A DNA stretch of 60,000 nucleotides from Glandiceps talaboti. Its lineage: Eukaryota; Hemichordata; Enteropneusta; Spengelidae. A program made the position numbers and the translations under genes. Below, piece by piece: positions 51,901 to 60,000 of the stretch. Below the pieces are notes generated by a model. That model did no database searches and was not told the DNA's origin. It saw only the letters and a program-made list of their open reading frames with translations. The stretch lies in assembly GCF_964340395.1 (NCBI RefSeq), contig NC_135563.1, forward strand, positions 21,164,151 through 21,224,150, read 5' to 3'. How positions within the stretch are numbered: the stretch's first letter is position 1; each line of letters opens with the position of its first letter.

Positions 51901-54900
51901 CTATACAGAGCAAGAGAAGATGTTCTATTGCAAGCCCACAGTGTGTAGAAAAACAACTTAAGAAGGTAAGCAAAATTGATCAATTTCAACTTTTAATGAA
52001 ATCATCTCAGTATCCTATCAATATGGTTTGCATTTTTTCCTTCATACTGTGTATTTCCAGGAAATTCTTTAGCAGTGGAACTAACTTATAGAACAATCTA
52101 AGTTAGTTGATTAGGAATATATCTGATTAAGACCTAGATAGCCTAGTTAAACTGGCCACTAGATATTATGATTGTATGTATCAAGGCATATTCTGACTTG
52201 TTGCAGTGGACTAAATGATGCAACAGACGTTGTTGATGTAGACATCAGGTTATGTCTTCAACCATCACGAACTACATCTTTAGTTGTCTGTACTTGATAT
52301 GATCAAGCTGAAACTTCCATTTCATTAACAATTTTCTATGTTTTGTGTTTGAAATAGAGCACACCCAAGACTACTCTGAGTCGATCCAAGTCAGTCATAG
52401 AAACGGATCATATCAACAGAGCATTGATGATTGGTGGGGATCAACACAATCTGATTGGTGATTTTAGTAAGGTAAGATTTTTAGAAAAAAATGTCTTTTA
52501 TTGTAGATTTTCTAACTAAGATCTTTTGGATTTCACTAACCTTTTGGGTTGTGAATACATGTTAGAATCATGTTGTAACATATTATCAAAGTGTGTAAGG
52601 TCAGAGTGGTAATTACTGATAATAGTTTGATATTGGATTATCATTATCTGATATTATCTCTCAGAATGCTATTACCTGCTATCTGTTGGCAAATACCACA
52701 TGTTAAACAGTTCAGTACCATGTGCTCATTTTGAACTTTTCCACAGGGACTCCCTTCAACTAGTTGTTGATTATTTGAAAGAAAATTAATCATTAGTCAT
52801 TTGCTGTATACTAATGTGTGCTAGTTTTGATCGTCTGTACTTTACAGAAATAGAGTTGTGCTGCCATCAACTAAAGCATATTTGTGGTGGGTTTTTTTAG
52901 AATTTAGTAAACTGCTGGTGAATCTGATTATGACAATCTATCATGAAATAGCAAGGTCATCTGATGAAGGAATGAATAGTATTTACACAATTTAGAAGAA
53001 TAAATTCATTCAGATTTTTACTGGGATGCAAAATTAGGGAAAATTTGAAATTCAAGTCGAAACAAGGATGTCCATAATGATCACCAATGATGATTACAAT
53101 AGGCTGATTGTGAATTAAGAATGATAATCAGTTAGAAGTTTGATTAGACTGTTACCAAGGCTACATCTTATCTCTTCTAGATTGGATTGTTGCTATGACT
53201 ACCACTATCTTAATAGTTTCTCTGTGTTCATTAAGTTTATTTTCGTATTTATTTTAGCAATTTGCCTTGCCATTGACGAAAGGTAAACATCAAGACTTGA
53301 AATCAATCACTCCAGACACCATGAGACGATTATTAAATGATGAATTTGAAGATATAGAGTATTCTATTGTAGATTGTAGATATCCATATGAATACCAGGG
53401 TGGTCATATCAAGGTATGTAATATTATAATTAGCTGTTAATTACAACCCTAGAATTATTACATTACAAATGAAATTATATCATTATAGTAAGTTTTTGCT
53501 TCACAGTTTAACAGAGATCTGATCTTAAATAAATTCAAACTGTTCACGATATTTTGGAAGCTGCTGTTGCACATGGTCCCTTGAAATTAATTTTATTTTA
53601 AGAATTTTTTTTAACAAAATGTTAATTTACTCAGTAGAAGCTATTTCACATGTAATCCATGTTTCTCACTGATTTTTCAAAAACATTTTAGATATATGAA
53701 CAAGAATGTTTGTCTTTACTAGTTGCAGTAAACCTTATATATTATATGTATCCCATTTCGATAATTTTCAGTTTTATTTGTGTGTGGTTGTTTTTTTGCG
53801 TTGTACTTATACTATAGGTAAATAAATTCAAACAGTGAAGTGTTACCCTGTGATATACCTGAAGATAATAATTTGAATATATTCCTTTCCTACAGAATGC
53901 AAAAAATATTTGGACAAAACCTTCAGTGTTGGACGAGTTTCTGTCTGGAGAGAGACTCAAAGCCTTGAAACAATCAACAAAAAGGCATATCTTAGTCTTT
54001 CATTGTGAATTTTCATCTGAAAGAGCACCAAAATTATCGAGATTTCTACGAAACAAAGACAGAGATTGTAACAAAGAAAGTTATCCAGCCCTCCATTACC
54101 CTGAACTTTATCTCCTTGATGGCGGCTATAAGTTGTTCTTTGAATCCTGCAAGGTGAGAAGACTTTCTTTCATAAATACTATCAACAGTTTTACTGGAAT
54201 ACCCTTCCTCTTCCAGTATATCATGGAATTTCTTCTAAAGATAATGACAACGATACATACCAAGTTTATTTGTAATGTAAATATATGTTTCTAACATAAA
54301 TTCAACAGTGGAAATACTAGTTGACTACACAGGTGGGATTAATTGTATATGATGGTTTACATACGAGATGAAACGATATATCCTGATATACATACTTTGG
54401 TATGAATAGATTACATAAATAGTATCTAAATATCATGTATAAACCCACATTTATAAACTAAGTAGATGATCCTTTCATATTATATTTCATTGTTTAAAGT
54501 GAATACTGCTATCATGGAGTACTATGTGATCTTAAAATACACCTGATGGCAAATTTTGATGGTAGTAATGTTTTGTATCAGCTATAAATAAAAATGTCAC
54601 AGCTGGAGAACTACGCAAGTCACAAAATAAAATAAACAGTGTAACATAGCTGTGTTTTACACCAAATTTTACAGGAGTGTAGTGAAATACTTATTTTACC
54701 AGTAGTATGTGTTGACCTCTTTCTAGATACAGATTCATCTTTGATATTCAGCATTGAAGATTCATTGTATATTGTTTTCTGTTTTCTTTCATTTTAGGAT
54801 TTGTGTGAGCCACAGACATACAAACAAATGCTTGACAAGGACCATACAAGTGATTTCAGACATTTCAGGAGTAAATCCAAATCATGGGCTGGAGAACGTA

Positions 54901-54935
54901 GCAGAATGGGGTCACAACGATTCAAGAATTTGTAG
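45981..54935 (+). CDS. CDC25: CDC25 dual-specificity phosphatase (M-phase inducer)
   Basis: Twelve exons: 45981-46135, 46886-46974, 48500-48542, 48843-49064, 50011-50206, 50537-50689, 51163-51267, 51627-51965, 52358-52471, 53258-53413, 53896-54153, 54798-54935 (stop TAG). They give 655 residues in consistent phase. The C-terminal rhodanese-type catalytic domain covers about residues 473-655: [33 protein letters not shown], then HCEFSSER with catalytic Cys561 and Arg567, [13 protein letters not shown] and WAGERSR. The N-terminal regulatory half has [14 protein letters not shown], a KEN box (230-232), DEEDDDGF (the acidic DDG-type motif), LLSAP and GLFRSPSVP with Ser388 at the 14-3-3 site position (RSPSMP in human). 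It removes inhibitory phosphates from the Thr-Tyr pair of CDKs. Human paralogues have 473-580 residues, so this regulatory half is somewhat longer. Exon 4 uses a weak donor (GTTGGT). Divergent from SLBP. Confidence 0.97.
48183..48234 (+). mobile_element. candidate L2/CR1-type retrotransposon 3' tail
   Basis: GCGCTTTT and AAAAGGCGC form a stem around a 15-base loop, followed by TTTAGAAAATAAATAAA. This AGCGCYTTTGA...AAGGCGCTNTANAAATAAA layout is typical of the 3' ends of L2-like LINEs and the SINEs that share them. No coding part was recognised upstream. It lies in CDC25 intron 2. Confidence 0.5.
49395..49475. repeat. 45-bp duplication carrying AGCCAATCAG
   Basis: AGCCAATCAGAAGTA and AGCCAATCAGGAGTA lie 45 bp apart, followed by TAGAATG in both. 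The CCAAT words are in CDC25 intron 4. The same GTAGCCAATCAG word recurs near 57929. Confidence 0.7.
50977..51128. repeat. 52-bp tandem repeat, 3 copies, in CDC25 intron 6
   Basis: CTGTTGAGAACATTGCTACA followed by TGCTAACAGTCAAAGCAAAC; copies start at 50981, 51033 and 51085. The last ends 35 bp before exon 7. Confidence 0.93.
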
Positions 54936-55550
54936 CAGTCAAGCGCTTCCTCCCAATCAGGGCTGCTGTTCTGTCAGTGCACCAACTGCAGCCAATCACA
55001 GAGTGTTATTTATGTGCAAAAGACATGCATCAGCAAATCAGATGCTGTGTTTTATTCCAGTGCAATATTATATTCAACCATGGAAAAGATAAAAAGTGTG
55101 AAACTACTATTGTGTGTGCAGTATATTAAAAAGAGAAAAGAACTTCTTCACCTCAGTGTGAATTATCAAAAACTTAGGGAGTCAGACTATGGTATAAACA
55201 TGGTCAAAAACTCATGGTAGATGGATCAAAACTCTTATCATTGTGTTTGAGACAAAGCTGATGATATTATTATCACCTGATTCAGTATGTGACTATGATG
55301 TACTTCAAAGGTCAAAGTTCGCATAGGGTCACGGGTGTATGTTTGTAAGAAATGTCTTTTCTCCAAACACCTGTATCTATCACTTATTTATTTATTTCTA
55401 CAGAATATATTCATGATTTCTAGACCGTGAACAGAAAATATAACTTTAGTTTTATTCCAGATAATTGTCTTTGTGAAATAGAAAGTTAGAAACAGAAACA
55501 TACAATGCAATGGTTGATACAAAGTCAAAATAAAATGACCAGTAGACAAT
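54936..55550 (+). other. CDC25 3' UTR with candidate poly(A) signal
   Basis: No further exon follows the stop. The first good AATAAA is at 55529-55534. The UTR could be longer, since other A-rich signals follow. Confidence 0.5.
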
Positions 55551-56097
55551 TTATGTTGCTATCAAATGTTTATTACACCTGAAATACTTATTGTTGTTTT
55601 TACATGTGTACACTGACAAAGTCTGTGAAAACACATCTTAAATTGTTTAGCTATCTTTATTGTGGTGCCATTTTGATTGGTCCTTTCAATTTTAATACTT
55701 ACAATTTTCATGTAAACATTAAACTTAAAGGACCAAGTCTGTATTATTGAAATTGCTTTTTGATTTTTTTTCTTGATTTTTGAATCTAATGTATCCTGAA
55801 TTCTAGGAATTCGATACTGTTTGTATATTATTATAAAAGGGTCTATCTAGGCTATAGTATTAAAAAGTTGACAGGGTAATGTAAATTTATTTGCAACTTG
55901 CAAGACAGCATTTTTAGCAATCCTCAGCAGTTTCTGTGTGGTTCTATGCCAATCTTGTGAGTTACAAATCAGTCTGTATTACTCAGTAGACCAATGTAAA
56001 TGAAGTACAAGTCAAAAGTGTATTGCTTTTCATTCATATCACCTTTTGCAGGGTCTTAAAACGCTTATTTTTTTATGAGATTGTGTTTATTTTCATG

Positions 56098-56190
56098 TAG
56101 TCTAGTTTCTGACAGGGACCGTGTTACATACTAACAGTAAAAGTGAAGTACTGTAAGTACATAACACAGTCCCTGTCAGGAACTAGACTA
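56098..56190. mobile_element. 93-bp MITE with long inverted repeats and 9-bp target duplication
   Basis: Left arm TAGTCTAGTTTCTGACAGGG, continuing ACCGTGTTACATACT. The inverted right arm begins TAGTCTAGTTCCTGACAGGG and continues ACTGTGTTATGTACT. The arms pair over about 35 bp with a few mismatches. ATTTTCATG flanks the element on both sides (56089-56097 and 56191-56199). A 9-bp target duplication with long inverted repeats is typical of Mutator-like elements. TAG follows the duplication on both sides, so the exact boundary could shift by 3 bp. Confidence 0.88.
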
Positions 56191-57509
56191 ATTTTCATGT
56201 AGAGACTGTAAGATACATCATGTCACTCTGCCCTCACTGGCCTCCTCATGAGAGGGGTTGACCGATGTGTGAGGGCGCCCTGTCCCATTGTACTTTACAG
56301 ACTAATTTGCATGCTGTCGTCTTTTCTATTTGTAATGTTTGTAATTATTTTAAATATTGAATATTGTCATGTTCTCTGTTGAGTGTATTTTTGCTTCTTC
56401 TATGTGCAATCATTAGGTCATACTTGTCTTCATCAATTGATAGTTGAGTTGAGTCCACTAGATCATAAACTTAACTTGATATTTGTTATTGTGGAAACTA
56501 AGTTGACAAGTATATATGTACATTGTATATTGCAGTGCTTTTTTTGTATCTTATGAAAATTATAAACTAAGTTTATGTTGTAATTTTTTTTTTGTCGGAA
56601 GTCTCATAAAACTAAAATGATCAGAAACTGATTCCTAATCAGACCATCCCTTATTTTAATAGACAAATTGGTATAACCCCACCTTTTGTGTCATGGATTA
56701 TTCTATTTTCATGAGATAATAGGGAAGGTAGGGTTATCTGTTGGACTGAACTTAAGACAGATCAATGCCAAAAACATTTGAGATTTCTATATTTGCATGT
56801 GAATAGTTTTGTGTAGTTGATATCCCTGTCTCTACATTCCAGTGAAGTGAGTGAGTTTTGTATTAAACAACAAACTAGGGGATACTGTTGTAAAACAAAT
56901 ACAATTTAGGGGGTACTGTTTTATAAATAAGAGTGATTGAAGATTTTAAAACAAAGGAAAGGCACAAACTCCAGAACTAAACAAACTTCATTAGTTCACG
57001 CTTATATGAACAATTTACTTGAATAATTCTATGATGGGAAACATTTTCAAAGTTGTCATCTGGTACGTGTATTGATGTGTAAATGGTTGTAGAGTTACAC
57101 AGGATGTGAGGGTTTGTTATCATGTATGTGAGGGATACATCGATACATTCTGTCTTAGCACTGTGCTAGTTATGCAGGACTAGTTAAAATACATTCGTAA
57201 TTAGATTACCACCAGCAAGTTGTTTATATGAATGTGAAATAATGAATATTTTTCCTTGATTTTGTCCCCCTTTGATAATGACAATGACCAGTGTCTTCAA
57301 CAATCTTAAAAGTCAAATGCAGAATTTCCATTTTATTGTTAGCTACAAACCTCACCATCAAATCAGTGATCATGTTTTCGTGATAGTTTGAAATTTAAGA
57401 TTGCCCCTAAATCGTGAATTGGGATTCACTTTTATGCAATAAAAAAATGTTAATCATGATATATTATGTTCTGTTTGTGTTTTCTTAAATAGTCCACAGA
57501 CTTGAAGTT

Positions 57510-57634
57510 GTCTTGGTGTTACTATCGCCAGAAGCAATCTCCAGACTCCACATATGTAAAGAGTTTCTTGAGAGAGTGTCTCCTCGTATGTGATGAGAAA
57601 GTAACACCAAGACGAGTCTTTTGGCTCGTCTTTT
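57510..57634. repeat. inverted repeat with a second hairpin and T-run
   Basis: GTCTTGGTGTTACT (57510-57523) is perfectly inverted at AGTAACACCAAGAC (57600-57613), 76 bp apart. The right arm overlaps a hairpin AAGACGAG/CTCGTCTT (57609-57616 and 57625-57632) followed by TTC. It could be a MITE or a structured transcript. It is not a bacterial terminator in this eukaryotic context. Confidence 0.65.
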
Positions 57635-58233
57635 CTTGATGAAATGGTGCCAGTGAATTATTTACATGCTTTATAAATAATTTACAAGTTTACCATCATG
57701 TTGTAAACACATCTAGTTGATATATAGCAACCTGTATATGAAAGATGTGTCAATCCTCTCTCTGGTCTATGTTCATAGATGCACATTATTTCACCACAAA
57801 TATCCCATTAATATTGTACTGGTATATGTGAACTTATTCATGTTCACAACTGAATTCACCACTTCAAGTCGAATATAAGGCATCTCTACATTTTACTGAT
57901 ATCTCTCATAGCCAATAAGAGTACAGGAGAGATGGTAGCCAATCAGATTGAAGATAAGGCTGTTGTAGACCTGGTTGTTCTATCTCTATGTTGTAGGCTG
58001 TTATAAAAAGCGTAAGCAATGAAATGAACAAAGATAAGTATGACTATTGTGATGCATATACAAGTTATCAATATTGTGAATTCAATTACACCACTGGGCA
58101 CTCCACCGATGGATCACCAAGAACTTGACAAAGTTTTTAAAAGATGATTATGAAAAGTCCTCCATTTATAATTACACACTATAGATGTCATCATCTTCAG
58201 TATGTAGGATGATGGAGGTAGAATACCACCATC

Positions 58234-58337
58234 CATCGTCGTAAACCACAGCCTCTTTTTACGGCACCATCCACTCAAGAGGTTTTGTTATTTTGCAGTG
58301 TCACGGAAGAAATAACAGCTCTGGTTTGCAAGAATGA
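58234..58337. repeat. repeated hairpin module, copy 1
   Basis: CATCGTCGTAAACCACAGCC, then TCTTTTTACGGCACCATCCA, is shared with 59358-59395. About 20-25 bases later GAAATAACAGCTCTGGTTTG and AGAATGA match the block at 59471-59500. CGTAAA and TTTACG can pair. The origin is unknown. Confidence 0.75.
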
Positions 58338-59103
58338 CCACCACCATAACTGACATAGCATAGAACTATTGCTAAAGTATAGAGTAAATGTTGAACAATC
58401 AAGTGGTATTTTGGCCTGGGTTACTGCATAAGTGATGGCTTGTTTTGATATTTCAAGTAAATGCTGTAGTTTTAAATTATCTACCCTCCAGTTAAAATTT
58501 AAAACCGTCGACCATTTGATCGTTACTAGTACAACAGACCAGTATTATAATGATCTATGCAAAGACTAAGACTTTTCATTGATTCCTGCATTTGACTATG
58601 AACGGTGAAACCAGGGATTAATTTGGCTGTGGATTATTCAGTCGGCATCCCACTGGGAATTCATTTACCTGTCTCATAACTGTACATAATTTGATTCTTT
58701 TTAAACGTCACAGTCTGAATTCTCCACAGGGAGTCCCATTGGTTATCTAACCTGTAGTGTATACTATGTAAAAGGAAACCAGTTGGGACTTTATTAGTCA
58801 GATGAACACTATAGATTCCAACCGAGAGAAAACTGGACAATAAAAGACGGCTGGTCCTGTACAGAATTACTGCTAATTAAATAGTCTTTTCAGTGCCGTT
58901 GAACAGACGATATTTAGATTTGAAATGAACTACATTCAGTCACTAGTCTGCAACATGTTGGTTAGTGTTCTTTTCCCACGACTTAATCCAGTGAATAAAT
59001 TAATAATTACATGTGTACGACTGTTTTCGCAAATGGTCGTAAATGAAGCCAACGGAACTAACACGTCACCATGCTATGACGGGTTGAAAAACAAAGATTT
59101 TAC

Positions 59104-59136
59104 GGGGTTGGGGGGTTGGGTGTTGGGTGGGGGTTG
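59104..59136 (+). repeat. G-quadruplex-type sequence
   Basis: GGGG-TT-GGGGGG-TT-GGG-TGTT-GGG-T-GGGGG: five G runs with loops of 1-4 bases, which satisfies the usual quadruplex pattern. Confidence 0.8.
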
Positions 59137-59357
59137 GTAGTTAAGTTAAGAATCTTCGCTGACGATCTCAGTTGTCACCGATAACAGTCCAGCAAGGGTT
59201 CTAAGCTATGGGAGGGTGTGTTTCGATTTTTAATCCAATTGCAAGTCAGTGAAATTCTATTGCTGTTCTACGTTTGTTCTGTTGTGACTGCTATGTCTTG
59301 TACCACAGTTTCAACAAATAAATCAAGTACTTCGTTGGATTCTTCAACTCAGTTAAC

Positions 59358-59500
59358 ATCGTCGTAAACCACAGCCTCTTTTACGGCACCATCCAAGACG
59401 CATCGTCGTAAACCACAGCCTCTTTTACGGCACCGTACAAGCCTCGCCGCCAAAGTTCGCAGTTTTTCGCAGAAATAACAGCTCCGGTTTGTGAGAATGA
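59358..59500. repeat. repeated hairpin module, copies 2 and 3
   Basis: The 34-bp core (CATCGTCGTAAACCACAGCC plus TCTTTTACGGCACC) occurs at 59358 and 59401, 43 bp apart, and is followed by GCAGAAATAACAGCTCCGGT. Compared with copy 1 it lacks one T. One minus-strand frame reads GAVKEAVVYDD, but the 43-bp period breaks the frame, so coding is doubtful. Confidence 0.8.
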
Positions 59501-60000
59501 ATAAATGGGGACGATCAAGATATGAATAAATTGTTCGTTACGGATATTTACAAATTTAAATATTATCAAACTGTGTGTCGTCATAGCAACTAGTTATCAA
59601 CAGCTGTAATATATAACTTTTACTTTTGTAATAAAACCATTCACTACTGTGATACCCTGTGAACACCAACAAGAAATTCCAACGAAAAGCGCGTTAATTG
59701 TTAATGATGTTTTAACTTTTTAGCTCATTGTCACTTCCATGTTGCAATTTTGTGGACGAAAATTTCGATAGTACATCAAATATGAGTCATGATAGTCATC
59801 AGTTCACAATGAATTGAAGACAAGACTTTATAGTATTGAGTCCTTCGTCTGCAAACAAGATTCTTTCGACTCAAGTGTCTGCATCCGCTGTGTTCCAATA
59901 CGATGTTCCATACGCCAATTCAGTCAAACTATCTTTAGTAAACGCACGAAGTCTACCACTGCCGCTCTGTCTGCTTCTATTTCTCCGTTCTAGCTGTCTT

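Larger units (their letters stand above)
55551..60000. other. no gene recognised
   Basis: Sequence downstream of CDC25. No exon with recognisable homology was found. It contains a MITE, an inverted-repeat structure, repeated hairpin modules and a G-rich run, listed separately. CpG frequency seems to rise after 58.2 kb and near 59.4-60.0 kb, which could mean the approach to another gene's promoter. The last ~185 bases are open in one + frame without an ATG, and about 120 bases are open on the - strand. Neither is recognisable. Confidence 0.45.

Noticed and set aside
51581-51973. 130-codon open frame antisense to CDC25 exon 8
   Set aside because: It is a shadow of a real coding exon whose sense frame carries the CDC25 14-3-3 motif.
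57609-57634. Rho-independent terminator
   Set aside because: The hairpin plus T-run resembles one, but this is animal DNA where such terminators do not act. It is treated as part of the inverted-repeat structure.
59813-60000. Open + frame containing KLSLVNARSL, reminiscent of the start of a LINE endonuclease
   Set aside because: Only one short word fits, the following residues do not match, and the frame runs off the window.

Overview
The window is nuclear DNA from an animal. It is A+T-rich, with short coding exons separated by long GT-AG introns, abundant CA/GT, ATGT and CAGA microsatellites, minisatellites, tRNA-derived SINEs and MITE-like repeats. A single RNF38/RNF44-type gene, a single CDC25 and the style of the repeats suggest a non-vertebrate, probably marine, bilaterian. 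I cannot name the phylum from the sequence alone.

Three protein-coding genes can be rebuilt exon by exon with every reading-frame phase agreeing. (1) An RNF38/RNF44-type RING-H2 E3 ubiquitin ligase runs on + (coding exons 17742-22039). Its first coding exon was not found, and its 3' UTR ends near 23160. (2) SLBP, the histone mRNA stem-loop binding protein, runs on - (44742 down to 31450; 7 coding exons, 392 residues). (3) CDC25, the dual-specificity phosphatase that activates cyclin-dependent kinases, runs on + (45981-54935; 12 coding exons, 655 residues).

Layout: 1-17.7 kb is repeat-rich DNA with no recognisable coding exon. It may be upstream sequence or 5' introns of the RING gene, and it holds a decayed 18S rRNA fragment at 16.1-16.4 kb. 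At 17.7-23.2 kb is the RING gene. At 23.2-31.4 kb lies the space between the convergent RING and SLBP genes, with a 16-copy minisatellite and two copies of a MITE-like family. At 31.4-44.7 kb is SLBP, whose 8.6-kb second intron carries two SINEs and further MITE copies. At 44.7-46.0 kb is a compact divergent promoter region. At 46-55.5 kb is CDC25. At 55.5-60 kb no gene is recognised, but there is a MITE with a clean 9-bp target duplication, a structured inverted repeat and an unexplained repeated hairpin module.

The most interesting biological point is the head-to-head arrangement of SLBP (S-phase histone mRNA metabolism) and CDC25 (CDK activation). Their start codons are about 1.24 kb apart. 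The interval contains an exact E2F consensus on the SLBP side and, on the CDC25 side, a CCAAT box followed by a CDE/CHR-like pair with the canonical 4-nt spacing. This is a candidate shared cell-cycle promoter. No CRISPR, operon or bacterial-type system is present, and nothing seen supports a wholly new molecular system.
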